Shown in pieces: positions 27,816-36,550 of a DNA stretch of 64,000 nt. A program made the position numbers and the translations under genes. Source of the DNA: Methylomonas aurea. Lineage in GTDB: Bacteria > Pseudomonadota > Gammaproteobacteria > Methylococcales > Methylomonadaceae. A model generated the notes under the pieces. That model was not told the DNA's origin. It did no database searches and saw only the letters and a list, made by a program, of their open reading frames with translations. The stretch is from contig NZ_JANIBM010000001.1 of the NCBI RefSeq assembly GCF_024505045.1, positions 351,781 through 415,780 of the forward strand, given 5' to 3'. The stretch's first letter is position 1. Every line of letters starts with the position of its first letter.

Positions 27816-29348
27816 CTAGGAACGGGTCTCCGGGGGCGGCGGTTCGGCGGCGAGGTTCAGCATGAGCATAAATTTGCTGCCTAGACCGAGCCTGCTTTCA
27901 ACCTGCAGTTCTCCGCCCATCAGTTCTACCATGTGCTTGGTCAATAGTAGGCCGATGCCGGTGCCTTCGATCAAATCCTGGTCGTGGTGGAAGCGGCTAA
28001 ACGGTTGAAATAGCAGTTCGAATTGCTCCGGGGCAATGCCGGCCCCGCTGTCTTCCACCAAAATCCGCACCCATTGTTCTTCGACTTCCACGCGTAATGT
28101 AATTTGGCCGTGCGGCCGATTGTATTTGACCGCATTCGAGAGCAGGTTTAACAGGCATTGTTTTAAACGCATCCGGTCGGCCGCGACCCACACTTCATGT
28201 TCCGGTGTTTGGCTTGAAATGCGAATCCCGCGTTCCTCGGCTTGCCTGCGAATTAATTCCAAAGACTCTGAGATAACCGTTCGGCAGTCCACGCTGGCGA
28301 TATTGAGCGTCAATTTGCCGCTTTCCACAGCGGACAGATCCAGCAATTCGCTGATCAAATCCAACAGGTGTAGCCCGGCGTCGAGAATGTGGCGCGCCGA
28401 ATCTTGTTGTTCGGCATTCAGCGGGTGCGCAGTATCCGCTGCCAGCAATTGGCTAAATCCGATCACCGCGTTCAGCGGGGTACGGAATTCGTGACTCATG
28501 CGCGACAGAAATTCGGTTTTGGCGCGGCTGGCGCGTTCCGCCTCCCATTTCGCATGTGACAGGTTGACGATCAACGCGTTTTTGTTGTGCTCCTGCTGTT
28601 CCAATTTATCCAGCATCGAATTGAAGGCGTTGATCAGCACGCCGGTTTCATCCTGGCTTTCCACTTGCAAACGGGCGTCGAAATTGTTGTCGCGGCTGAT
28701 TTGTTCGATGTTTGCGGTCAACTGCAATAAAGGCCGGCTGATCTTAGCTCCCAGCCAACGGGCTTGCACTACCGCTATCGAGATTGCCAACAGCATCGCT
28801 CCCAGCGCTTCAAGTACGGTGTAGCGGAAATTTTGTTTCAATTCGGCAAGCGACAGGTTTAGCGCGACGAAGCCTATGCGGCGCTGGTCGACCTGGATCG
28901 GCACGACCAAATCCAGCGCGTCGGCGCTGAATAGATGGTCGCTACCCAGCTGTAAATATCCGTCAAACAGTCGGCGGAAGCCGTCCTGCAATGCCGCATC
29001 CGGCGTGTACTGACCGGTATCGGCAGCGTTTTTGCTATGGTAAGCCGCGAACAATTGCTGCTCGGCGGTAAAAATATACGCATCCAGCACGTCGGCTTTC
29101 TCTTTCAAGGCCGCCAATATTTCCTCGGCAGTATTAGGATCTCGGTAGACGATAGCCGCCGACACATTGCTGGCTAACATTTTCGACAGGACCCGGCTCT
29201 GTTCCAGCAGTTCAAGTTTTTGATGGTGGTAATCGGTACTTAAAAAGAACAGCAGCGTAATCAGTGCGGTCAACAATGCCGTAAACGCCGCAATCGCGAA
29301 AATCTTGCGGCGAATCGATCCGAATTTAGGGAAGCCGCCGATTGCCAT
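27816..29348 (-). CDS. CHASE8-HAMP sensor histidine kinase, partner of YfiR
   Basis: The start at 29348 ('MAIGGFPKFGSIRRKIFAIA') lies 2 bp after the yfiR-like stop; longer readings overlap that gene. In the 510-residue protein are two membrane helices (about 17-37 and 155-175) bracketing a periplasmic CHASE8-like domain ('ASNVSAAIVYRDPNTAEEIL'), a HAMP linker, HisKA with the phospho-acceptor His in 'MSHEFRTPLNAVIGFSQLL', and a complete HATPase ('LLNLLSNAVKYNR', 'VEDSGAGIAPEQFE', 'GTGIGLLLTKHMVELMGG'). There is no receiver domain and no response regulator nearby, so its target is unknown. In Pseudomonas YfiR represses YfiN, a CHASE8 diguanylate cyclase; here a kinase replaces the cyclase. Confidence 0.9.
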   Translation of the reverse strand: MAIGGFPKFGSIRRKIFAIAAFTALLTALITLLFFLSTDYHHQKLELLEQSRVLSKMLASNVSAAIVYRDPNTAEEILAALKEKADVLDAYIFTAEQQLFAAYHSKNAADTGQYTPDAALQDGFRRLFDGYLQLGSDHLFSADALDLVVPIQVDQRRIGFVALNLSLAELKQNFRYTVLEALGAMLLAISIAVVQARWLGAKISRPLLQLTANIEQISRDNNFDARLQVESQDETGVLINAFNSMLDKLEQQEHNKNALIVNLSHAKWEAERASRAKTEFLSRMSHEFRTPLNAVIGFSQLLAADTAHPLNAEQQDSARHILDAGLHLLDLISELLDLSAVESGKLTLNIASVDCRTVISESLELIRRQAEERGIRISSQTPEHEVWVAADRMRLKQCLLNLLSNAVKYNRPHGQITLRVEVEEQWVRILVEDSGAGIAPEQFELLFQPFSRFHHDQDLIEGTGIGLLLTKHMVELMGGELQVESRLGLGSKFMLMLNLAAEPPPPETRS

Positions 29349-29350
29349 GG

Positions 29351-29923
29351 TTATTCGGCGATGCGCGAGCTGCGCAATAGCTTGGAACTGACTGCAAGCT
29401 TGGCGCGAGTCACGTTTTGCAAATGAATCACCGGTTGAATCCGCCGGTCTTCGGTGGTCAGGCGTACCATGCCGCCGCGCTGCTCGAAATCGGGAACATC
29501 GCTGACGGTCAATGTCGGAAAAGCGCGAATGTATTCCAAGATCGAGGCCAGAACTCGCTCCTGCTGGACCGGAACGAAGACGATCTGGCATTCGTGCAGT
29601 TGTTCCGGAACCGGATCGATCAGTAACCGGATCGGTCGGTCGTGTACCTTTTCGCCGTCGATCAACCGGGCCAGGATCCCGGTCACCGGAGTGTTGGCAT
29701 AACTGCAAAATAAAAAATCGCGAGCCGCCGGCTCCGGCCAGGTGATGAAATACGCGAAGTTGTAGAGATATGCGGCCTTCAATTCGGTTTCATTGAATTG
29801 CTGTGCGGAAACCGGTGCAGAAAATGCGTAAACCATTGCACTCAGCGCCCATGGCGTAAACCGGCGCATGAGTGAGGCCAAAGTGCGGATCGGCAATGTC
29901 GAACAGCGGGATAACTTTCGCAT
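29351..29923 (-). CDS. YfiR-family periplasmic regulatory protein
   Basis: A 190-residue secreted protein (signal-like segment about 19-42, ending 'FSAPVSA'; a later Met at residue 19, base 29869, would give a tidier signal peptide). The mature part has the DUF4154/YfiR pattern: 'AAYLYNFAYFITWPEPA', 'LFCSYANTPVTGIL', 'ECQIVFVPVQQERV' and 'TVSDVPDFEQRGGMVRLTTE'. YfiR in Pseudomonas holds the diguanylate cyclase YfiN inactive through its periplasmic domain, with redox and cell-envelope input. Here it sits between a TonB receptor (0 bp gap) and a CHASE8 kinase (2 bp gap), so it probably controls the kinase. Confidence 0.87.
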   Translation of the reverse strand: MRKLSRCSTLPIRTLASLMRRFTPWALSAMVYAFSAPVSAQQFNETELKAAYLYNFAYFITWPEPAARDFLFCSYANTPVTGILARLIDGEKVHDRPIRLLIDPVPEQLHECQIVFVPVQQERVLASILEYIRAFPTLTVSDVPDFEQRGGMVRLTTEDRRIQPVIHLQNVTRAKLAVSSKLLRSSRIAE

Positions 29924-31948
29924 TCAGAAGCGCAACGTGGCTTTGAGGTAATAATTGCGTTCGAATTCGCTGCTCAGTACCGGATTATCCAGCGGCGGAA
30001 TGAACTCCAGATGGCGATTGTCCAACAAATTTTGCACGCCGGCGGCCAGTTCCAAATGCAAGTTGGGCTGCCAGCCTAGCCTTAAATCCAACCGATGGTA
30101 AGCCGGAACGCCGTTGGCCAGACGGTCCGTGTAATACCAATGGCCGTCTAATTCCAACTGGTAAGGCAGATTAAGGTAGGAGCTGAGATTGAAACGGTGG
30201 CGAGAGCTGTTGCCCTCGGCGATTTCCGCACTGCTGTCCAAGCTCTGCGGATCGCGGTGGATAGCTATACCGAACAGGCTGTAACTGCCTTGCAGACGCC
30301 AAATCTCCGATGCGCGCCAATTCAGCGACGTCTCCCAACCGTAGGTTTCGCCTTCGGCCATGTTGGCGATTTGAAACGGAACCAGCACGCCGCCGCCGAC
30401 GGCGATGGGCGGTTGCGGTTCGGTCGTACTCAAATGGGCGTAATCGCTGTAAAACAGAGCGGTATCCAGATTGAAAGATCGGTTCGGGAAAAAGCGGTAA
30501 CCCAGTTCATAACTGAGTGCGGTTTCGGACTTGAAGCTGTCGCCACCGCGGATATTGGCCGTCACGCCGGGCGTGAAGTTATACAGGGCGTTCAGGTCGT
30601 GCTCGACGCGGGACGGTACCCGCACCGCGCGGGAAACGGCGGTCCACAGGCTGTGCTGCGGATCGACGTTCCATAACAACCGCGCAGTCGGTTGCAGTTC
30701 GAAGCCGGTGAAATCGTTGTGCTCCAGCTTGCCACCGTAGATCAGTCGCACATCGTCGCCGAACAGCCGCCATTCGTCCTGGGCGAAGATATTGAACAGA
30801 TGTAAGTCGCGTCGGTTCGGTTCGAAACTCAGCAATGCCAACTTCTGGGTCAGCAGATCGCTGTTGAACCGATAGCCTCCCCCCCAGGTCGGGTAATGGT
30901 TGCCCCAGCGAAAGCTGTGTTGCACGTCGAAATCGAAGGTGTTGCGGCGATGGTCGAGGCGCATTTGCTGGCGACTGGCGTGGTCGAAGTAACTACGGAT
31001 TTGTAAGCGGCTGCCGTCCGCTAAATTGCGTTGCCAGCGTAGTAGCAAATTGCCACCCTGTTTTTGGGTGCGGTCCGGCATCGCCGGCACCGCGGGGTCG
31101 GCGCCGGTCAAGGTTTGTTGCATGGTGCCGTTGAAATAGTCGCCTTGCAGCGTCAAAGTTTCGCGCGCGTCCGGGGTCCAGTCGCTTCTGAAGCCGGCGC
31201 GGCCCACATCCAGATCGTCCGCAGCTTTATTGCCGCCGCTGAAATGAAAGTCGTCGCGATGATTGTATTTGCCGTAAACCCGATAATGCAGATTCGGATT
31301 GATCTGCCCACCGTAACGCAATGTGCCGAATCCGGGCTCTTCGTGCGAGGTACCGGCCGACAGCAGCGCCCCCCGCGATTCCTGAGCAGTACGGGTGACG
31401 ATATTGATCACGCCGTTTACCGCATTCGATCCCCATAACGTTGCGCCGGGGCCACGGATGACTTCTATGCGGTCTACGTCTTCCAAAGGATAGTCCTGCT
31501 CGTTCCAATACACACCGGAATTGAACGGATCGTAAACGGTGCGGCCGTCGACCATGACCAATAATTTGTTGGCGAATGCGCCGTTGAAGCCCCGGCTAGT
31601 GATGGCCCATTGGTTGGCGTCCACCCTGGCAACTTCCAGGCCCGGAACCTTGCGTAGAACTTCCGGTATCGATTGCATGCCGGAACGCCGGATTTCCTCG
31701 TTGCTGATTACGTAAGCCGCGGCGGCGGCTTCTTGTAAACTTTGCTGGTTTTTCACAGCGAGTGAAACCGTGGTGGCCGTCAGTTCCTGTAACGATAAAG
31801 CTTTCAGTCGCTCCAGCGAATCGTCGTCGGCCAGTCCTGAGCGTGGGGCGATCATAGCGATGCACAGCAGCCATATCGAGCGTATGTCGCCGGAAGTGTT
31901 TGCGAAATTCGCCATAGCCAGTAAATGTGATGAAAAGCCCAATTGCAT
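29924..31948 (-). CDS. TonB-dependent outer-membrane receptor
   Basis: A 674-residue protein: signal region (1-41), short TonB-box-like start, plug domain ('ISNEEIRRSGMQSIPEVLRK' through 'VNGVINIVTRTAQES', about 81-190) and a beta-barrel ending in 'YYLKATLRF' with the terminal Phe needed for insertion. No ribosome site separates the start at 31948 from a Met at 31915. Siderophores, cobalamin, copper-methanobactin, polysaccharides or other ligands are possible. The coupling to YfiR and a kinase resembles ligand-sensing arrangements, but the ligand is unknown. Its start region faces the methyltransferase at 32193. Confidence 0.9.
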   Translation of the reverse strand: MQLGFSSHLLAMANFANTSGDIRSIWLLCIAMIAPRSGLADDDSLERLKALSLQELTATTVSLAVKNQQSLQEAAAAAYVISNEEIRRSGMQSIPEVLRKVPGLEVARVDANQWAITSRGFNGAFANKLLVMVDGRTVYDPFNSGVYWNEQDYPLEDVDRIEVIRGPGATLWGSNAVNGVINIVTRTAQESRGALLSAGTSHEEPGFGTLRYGGQINPNLHYRVYGKYNHRDDFHFSGGNKAADDLDVGRAGFRSDWTPDARETLTLQGDYFNGTMQQTLTGADPAVPAMPDRTQKQGGNLLLRWQRNLADGSRLQIRSYFDHASRQQMRLDHRRNTFDFDVQHSFRWGNHYPTWGGGYRFNSDLLTQKLALLSFEPNRRDLHLFNIFAQDEWRLFGDDVRLIYGGKLEHNDFTGFELQPTARLLWNVDPQHSLWTAVSRAVRVPSRVEHDLNALYNFTPGVTANIRGGDSFKSETALSYELGYRFFPNRSFNLDTALFYSDYAHLSTTEPQPPIAVGGGVLVPFQIANMAEGETYGWETSLNWRASEIWRLQGSYSLFGIAIHRDPQSLDSSAEIAEGNSSRHRFNLSSYLNLPYQLELDGHWYYTDRLANGVPAYHRLDLRLGWQPNLHLELAAGVQNLLDNRHLEFIPPLDNPVLSSEFERNYYLKATLRF

Positions 31949-32016
31949 TTTAGACGGCGGAGTTTAAAGCGCAACCGTTTCGGAGGGCTGCGCTCGAACC
32001 GCGCACAAAACGCTTG

Positions 32017-32031
32017 ACCTTACCATAAGGT
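32017..32031. promoter_or_regulatory. Inverted repeat, candidate MerR-type operator
   Basis: ACCTTA-CCA-TAAGGT is a perfect 6-bp-arm dyad next to TTGACC, in the gap between the TonB receptor and the methyltransferase gene at 32193. The shape recalls MerR-family sites that overlap a -35 box, but the matching -10 with a 19-20 bp spacer is poor and no MerR gene is near. Confidence 0.35.
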
Positions 32032-32192
32032 TAAACTGCAACCTATTGACTGATAGGACTAATCGCTTCCATCACCCGGAAACGCCAAACAGGCGCCGTT
32101 CGCTGACGCTAAACGTGTCTGTGTCGATGTGCATGGCTGTGCTGGTCCCATCGCGGCTAAACCGAATATAACCTCAACCTTAGGAGTCAACG

Positions 32193-33014
32193 ATGAGCGA
32201 GTTAGACATGGCCCGGACGCGGGCGGCGGCGGCTTATAATGCCGCCGCAGATCATTTCGATCACCCGGTCAACGGGTTTTGGGACCGGTTCGGGCGGGCA
32301 ACCGTTGCCGGGCTGAACTTGCAGCCCGGAATGCGGGTGTTGGATGTGTGTTCGGGCACCGGAGCCTCTGCACTGCCGGCAGCGGAACGGGTCGGCGCCG
32401 ACGGTTATGTGTTGGGTATTGATCTGGCGGAAAATTTATTGGTTCTGGCTCGGCAAAAAGCTGCAGCCGCCGGTTTGGGTAATGTCGAATTCCGCCACGG
32501 CGATATGTTGACACTGGGATTGCCTGACGCCGGTTTCGATGCGGTGGTCTGCGTATTCGGGATTTTTTTCGTGCCGGACATGGCGGTTGCGGTAAGGGAG
32601 TTGTGGCGAATGGTGCGGCCGGGTGGACAATTGGCGATTACAACCTGGGGGCCAGACTTCTTCGAACCGGCCAATTCAGCGTTTTGGCAAACGATCCGGC
32701 ACGAGGCACCGCACTTGCACAAGGCTTTCAACCCCTGGGATCGGATCAGCGACCCTACTTCGTTAAGGGCGATGTTGCGAGAAGCCGGGATTGTCAACGT
32801 CGATATTGTCGAAGACAGCGCTCGGCACCCGCTGGCCAGCCCTGAGGATTGGTGGACCACTCTGATCGGTTCCGGCTATCGTGGCACGATCGACCAACTG
32901 GATGCCGCCGCGTTTGATCGGGTGAAACAAGCGAACCTGAATTTTATCGAGCAAAATGGCATCAGCGCGGTACAAGCCAATGTCATATACGCGCTGGCCG
33001 ATAAACCGGTTTAG
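32193..33014 (+). CDS. Class I SAM-dependent methyltransferase (UbiE/COQ5-like)
   Basis: A 273-residue protein with a good ribosome site (TTAGGAG). SAM motif I reads 'VLDVCSGTGASALPAAERVG' (about 49-68), then 'VLGIDLAENLLVLARQKAA' (acid that binds ribose), 'NVEFRHGDMLTLGLPDAGF' and 'LWRMVRPGGQLAITTWGP' (about 141-158). The general order matches UbiE-like enzymes acting on small molecules or quinones, though it lacks clear quinone-specific features, so the substrate is not known. It is followed 10 bp on by a convergent methyltransferase gene on the other strand. Confidence 0.87.
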   Translation: MSELDMARTRAAAAYNAAADHFDHPVNGFWDRFGRATVAGLNLQPGMRVLDVCSGTGASALPAAERVGADGYVLGIDLAENLLVLARQKAAAAGLGNVEFRHGDMLTLGLPDAGFDAVVCVFGIFFVPDMAVAVRELWRMVRPGGQLAITTWGPDFFEPANSAFWQTIRHEAPHLHKAFNPWDRISDPTSLRAMLREAGIVNVDIVEDSARHPLASPEDWWTTLIGSGYRGTIDQLDAAAFDRVKQANLNFIEQNGISAVQANVIYALADKPV

Positions 33015-33024
33015 GCCGGTGCGC

Positions 33025-33645
33025 CTATTTCACGGCCCGGATCAGTTTGATCATGTCACCGCTGGCCGGGTCGATGTAGATATTGCGGAACGGGCAGGCC
33101 TGCACGTTCTTCAGAGTGTCGCGGTTGATATTGGCGCCGAAGGCGCGAACCGCCAGCGGATTAAACAGGTTCATCATGAATGCCATAACCCGGTTCGAGC
33201 TGAGTACGTGTTCCAGCAGTAACACCTGACCTCCGGGTTTGCACACCCGGTAAAGCTCCTTCAAACCGCGGCGCGGTCTCGGCACCGAACAGAACACGAA
33301 GCTGGCTACCACGGTATCGAAGCAGTTGTCGGCATAGTCCAGCGATTCAACATCCATCCGGGCTAGATCGACGTCGAGTTGCTTGCGCTGGCGCTTGCGT
33401 TGCGCCTGCGCCAGCATGTTCGGACTGAAATCGATGCCGGTAATCCGGGCGCCGTCCGGGTAAAACGCAAAATTTTTGCCGGTACCGACCCCTACTTCCA
33501 GGATGTGATCGCCGCTGACTTGTGACCAAAGTCTTTTCCGCAGTCGGCGAAACAGCAAGCCTTCCAGAATTCCTTCCAGGCTGTCGAACCAGGGCGCCAG
33601 CCGGTCGTAGCGCTGGCGTATCTTGTCGCTGTCCGCCGCCGCCAT
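33025..33645 (-). CDS. Class I SAM-dependent methyltransferase (PmtA-like)
   Basis: A 206-residue protein with motif I 'ILEVGVGTGKNFAFYP' (about 47-62), 'GARITGIDFSPNMLAQAQRK', the acid in 'DNCFDTVVASFVFCSVPRP', and 'LYRVCKPGGQVLLLEH'. The opening 'RQRYDRLAPWFDSLEGILEG' is like bacterial phosphatidylethanolamine N-methyltransferases of the PmtA/UbiE-like type. Methanotrophs contain methylated phospholipids, so a lipid role is plausible but unproven. It starts 2 bp after the Tim44-domain gene and is translated with it. Confidence 0.83.
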   Translation of the reverse strand: MAAADSDKIRQRYDRLAPWFDSLEGILEGLLFRRLRKRLWSQVSGDHILEVGVGTGKNFAFYPDGARITGIDFSPNMLAQAQRKRQRKQLDVDLARMDVESLDYADNCFDTVVASFVFCSVPRPRRGLKELYRVCKPGGQVLLLEHVLSSNRVMAFMMNLFNPLAVRAFGANINRDTLKNVQACPFRNIYIDPASGDMIKLIRAVK

Positions 33646-33647
33646 CC

Positions 33648-34595
33648 TTACTCCTCGATTTGTTGGATACCGTCCAGGAACCAGCGGGTCTGACTGCTGT
33701 GTTTGGGCTTAACGAAGTGCCAGACTTCGCGCACGGTTTCCGGCTGACCACCGTTTTCGCGAATCAGGCCTTCGAACAACACGCCGGCTTCCAGCTCCGA
33801 ACCCACCTCGCGCGCTTCGAGCAACTCTGCTTTCAACGACAGGATTTCGGTGCGGTTGGTTTCTGCGGATGCCTGTAACTGTTGCTGGATCTCGGCGAAG
33901 ACTTTATCGGTGGTTAGGCCGCGAATTTCCGCAAGATCGCGGTTGTCCCAAGCCGCCTGCAGGTAGCGATACGCTTTTTCAGCACCGGTCAGGAAGCTGG
34001 CCTGATCGAAGCCGGCCGGTAAAGTGGTCGGTGCGGACTGGAAACCAGCGCCGGCATTGGCTTTGGTTTTATCGAACAGCACGTCGGTATTGAAACCGGC
34101 CGGATTGCCGCGCTCCGCTGAATTGTCACGGTAGTAAGCCGACTCGCGGCGGACGTCGGTTTGGCCGAAAGCGCCACTGGGCGCCGTTTGCTGGCCGGCC
34201 TTGGCCGCAAACAAACGGTATAACAGATAAGCGATGCCGGCGAACAGCAACATGTCCATCAGATTCAGTCCTTCGAACGCGCCGCCGAAGAACAACGAGC
34301 CAAGCAGTCCGCCCAGTGCCAGTCCGCCGAGCATGCCCATCAAACCGCCGCGGCCCGCCCAATTTTGGCGCGCCGCCTGATTCTGCGCCGCAGCCTGTTG
34401 CTGGCTGGCCGAACGGGTCGCTTGGCTACCGATGTCGTTGGGCGCCGTCGAGCGCTGGTAAGGTGCGCTGTAACTGGGCCGGCTGCCGAAGGATTTGCCG
34501 CCCCCCATGCGTTTGGCCTGCGCTTCCTGAATGCCGCCTAGTGTCAAGGCCAACGCGATGAATAATGTTGCCAAAATGCCTATTTTTCTGTTCAT
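33648..34595 (-). CDS. Tim44-domain protein with Gly-rich membrane segments
   Basis: A 315-residue protein. Residues 1-27 form a signal or membrane anchor ('ILATLFIALALTLGGIQEAQA'), 30-80 are Ser/Gln-rich, 84-105 are a Gly/Leu-rich stretch ('GGLMGMLGGLALGGLLGSLF') and a membrane segment follows (112-131). The C-terminal half (about 190-312, 'AEKAYRYLQAAWDNRDLAEI' to 'VWHFVKPKHSSQTRWFLDGI') is the Tim44-like domain found in mitochondria and many proteobacteria. Bacterial relatives are linked to membrane association but have no fixed role. Co-transcription with the PmtA-like gene suggests a membrane-lipid context. Confidence 0.85.
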   Translation of the reverse strand: MNRKIGILATLFIALALTLGGIQEAQAKRMGGGKSFGSRPSYSAPYQRSTAPNDIGSQATRSASQQQAAAQNQAARQNWAGRGGLMGMLGGLALGGLLGSLFFGGAFEGLNLMDMLLFAGIAYLLYRLFAAKAGQQTAPSGAFGQTDVRRESAYYRDNSAERGNPAGFNTDVLFDKTKANAGAGFQSAPTTLPAGFDQASFLTGAEKAYRYLQAAWDNRDLAEIRGLTTDKVFAEIQQQLQASAETNRTEILSLKAELLEAREVGSELEAGVLFEGLIRENGGQPETVREVWHFVKPKHSSQTRWFLDGIQQIEE

Positions 34596-34671
34596 AGCTT
34601 TTCGCCTAAGTCGAGTAAATGTTTCCTAATATTCAGGGTAGAATCACGCTTTTCAAGTAGAATAGCGTTTC

Positions 34672-34685
34672 GTACCGCCCGGTAC
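34672..34685. promoter_or_regulatory. Perfect palindrome GTACCG-CC-CGGTAC upstream of the metal-efflux operon
   Basis: A 14-bp dyad with 6-bp arms, 50 bp before the start of the His-rich leader gene, in the divergent promoter region with the Tim44 gene. It could be a regulator site or an RNA hairpin. No regulator gene is adjacent. Confidence 0.4.
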
Positions 34686-34735
34686 AACCGGGGTTTGGCC
34701 GGGTAAGCGAGTTCACAGACATTCCTAAATCGTAA

Positions 34736-35128
34736 ATGGTTGCATATCTGCGTCAATTTCTGGTTGTGCTGCTGGTGCTGTTGCAGACCGCCGCGCCGTT
34801 GGTGCATGCCCATGTCGGCGGCGATGACGACGGCTGCGGAATTCACTTTCATGGAATAGAGCGCTTGCAGAACGATGCGGACCAATCGGAATTGCACAGC
34901 GTCCAGGACGAATTGCAGCAACAAGCCGGCGTCGTTCAGATTGGTTCAGCGATCAGGCTGCAAACCGAGCGCGAGCGATTCACGCCAGCTCCATTTTTGT
35001 TTCCGGCCAGCGTCGAGCCGACCTTCCAGCCACGGGTCGGCAAATTCTATTGCCGTTCCAGGTCGTCGCAGCCACCGGCTGTCCCCATTCCTGCCGATAA
35101 CGCTTCCCGAGCCCCTCCGTTTTGCTGA
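34736..35128 (+). CDS. Small secreted protein with His-rich N-terminus, leader of the metal RND operon
   Basis: A 130-residue protein with a signal peptide (1-25, cleavage likely after 'TAAPLVHA'). The mature start holds 'HVGGDDDGCGIHFHGIE': His at residues 24, 26, 37 and 39, a Cys at 34 and three Asp, a plausible metal-binding patch. The rest is polar and proline-rich ('VPIPADNASRAPPFC'). It lies 111 bp before the TolC-type gene and same strand, so it may act as a periplasmic metal sensor or chaperone. I do not recognise a named family. The coding start at 34736 has no strong ribosome site. Confidence 0.6.
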   Translation: MVAYLRQFLVVLLVLLQTAAPLVHAHVGGDDDGCGIHFHGIERLQNDADQSELHSVQDELQQQAGVVQIGSAIRLQTERERFTPAPFLFPASVEPTFQPRVGKFYCRSRSSQPPAVPIPADNASRAPPFC

Positions 35129-35239
35129 GAAAGGGCGGCGAACGCGCGCTGCGATCGTGTTTTCGCCCGTTATCGCCTTTATCGGCCGCCGCGATTGTTT
35201 CCCGCGGGCCATGCCATCGATCAATTTTTGGAGCGAGAT

Positions 35240-36550
35240 ATGACCGTATATCGTCATATTCAATACGGATTACCTGTACTGCTAATAGCGGCCTTCCCTT
35301 GCGCCGCTCAAACCAATGAAAGCGAACGTCGCCAGCTTCAGCCGCAGACCGCGATGGAGGCGGACAAGCTGATCGTCGAACATCTGGATCCGATCGAAAT
35401 GGATCCTTCGCTGAGCTTGTCCGGATTGGTCGAACTGACCCTGGAAAAATACCCCGACCGCCTGGTCAGCGAAGCCTTGGCTCAGGAGGCCAGCGCTTTG
35501 ACCGAGCGCAGCGATGCCTGGGTAGCGGGGTCTACCGCGCTTGCGCTGGATTATTTCGACGACCGGGTTGCGGAGAATAGAGGCTCGCGCGAGATGTCAG
35601 CCACCCTGGAAGTCACAACCTGGAGTTGGGGCCAGCGTGATGCCGGGCAAGCCGTGGCCGAGCGGGCCGGCGTATCGGCGCAGAAGCAGTCGGCGGCGGT
35701 CAAGCTGGAGGTGACGCGACTGGTACGGGAAGCTCTGTGGAATATGGAGATCGCCAACATCGGCCTGCAACAGGCGCAGAATGCGTTGTCGGTATCCGAG
35801 CAGTTGATGAAGAAGGTCGAGCGGCGGGTCGAACTGGGCGACTTGCCGCGCGCCGATTTGCTGCTGGCCAAGGGCGAGTATTTGCAAAACCGCGCGCTCG
35901 TTACACAGGCCGAAGCCGAAGTGATGCACAGCCGGAAGGCGTATTCCAGTCTGACCACGCTGGCGCGGGTTCCAGCCAACTATCAGGAACGGCAGAGCGA
36001 GTTGAAAAGTATCGTGTCCAACCATCCGGTACTCGAAGCGGTAAACGCCGTAATCGAACGCAAACGCGCCGAGGTGGAGTGGATCAAAACCACCGACCCG
36101 ATCAACCAGCCAAAATTGAATGTCGGCGCCAGGAGTACTCGGGATGGCCGTGACGGCCAGAATATCGAAAGCGCAGGTGTCGGCGTGGTGATGCTGTTCG
36201 GCGGCGATGCTTATAACGCGCCGGAAATCGCCAAAGCCAACCTGGAGCTGAATAACGCCATGGCGCAACGCGAGCATCTGTACCGCCAGCTGGAAAAAGG
36301 CCTACATGAAGCCGAGCACGCGCTGGAAGTGACCCGGGCCGAACTGGCGATTGCCAACGAATTGAAACAAATCGCCGAGACCCATCTGAAGATGACCGAA
36401 GTCAGTTTTTCGGCCGGCGAAATCAATTTGCTGGATTTGATCAAAATCCAGGCACGCAGCCTGGAGGCCGTGCGTAATGCCAAATTGCAGGAAGTGAAGC
36501 TGCAACGCAATATTGCATTCTACAACCAGGCAGTCGGAGTGCAGCCATGA
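35240..36550 (+). CDS. TolC-family outer-membrane channel of a metal efflux system (CzcC/CusC-like)
   Basis: The start at 35240 is preceded by GGAGCGAGA and gives 436 residues with a signal peptide (1-24, 'LPVLLIAAFPCAAQ'). Long alpha-helical repeats ('ALWNMEIANIGLQQAQ', 'VEARVELGDLP'-like 'VERRVELGDLPRADLLLAK', 'FSAGEINLLDLIKIQARSLE') are typical of TolC-type proteins in heavy-metal RND systems. It forms the outer-membrane duct for the adaptor and pump that follow. The stop overlaps the adaptor start by 4 bp. Confidence 0.9.
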   Translation: MTVYRHIQYGLPVLLIAAFPCAAQTNESERRQLQPQTAMEADKLIVEHLDPIEMDPSLSLSGLVELTLEKYPDRLVSEALAQEASALTERSDAWVAGSTALALDYFDDRVAENRGSREMSATLEVTTWSWGQRDAGQAVAERAGVSAQKQSAAVKLEVTRLVREALWNMEIANIGLQQAQNALSVSEQLMKKVERRVELGDLPRADLLLAKGEYLQNRALVTQAEAEVMHSRKAYSSLTTLARVPANYQERQSELKSIVSNHPVLEAVNAVIERKRAEVEWIKTTDPINQPKLNVGARSTRDGRDGQNIESAGVGVVMLFGGDAYNAPEIAKANLELNNAMAQREHLYRQLEKGLHEAEHALEVTRAELAIANELKQIAETHLKMTEVSFSAGEINLLDLIKIQARSLEAVRNAKLQEVKLQRNIAFYNQAVGVQP

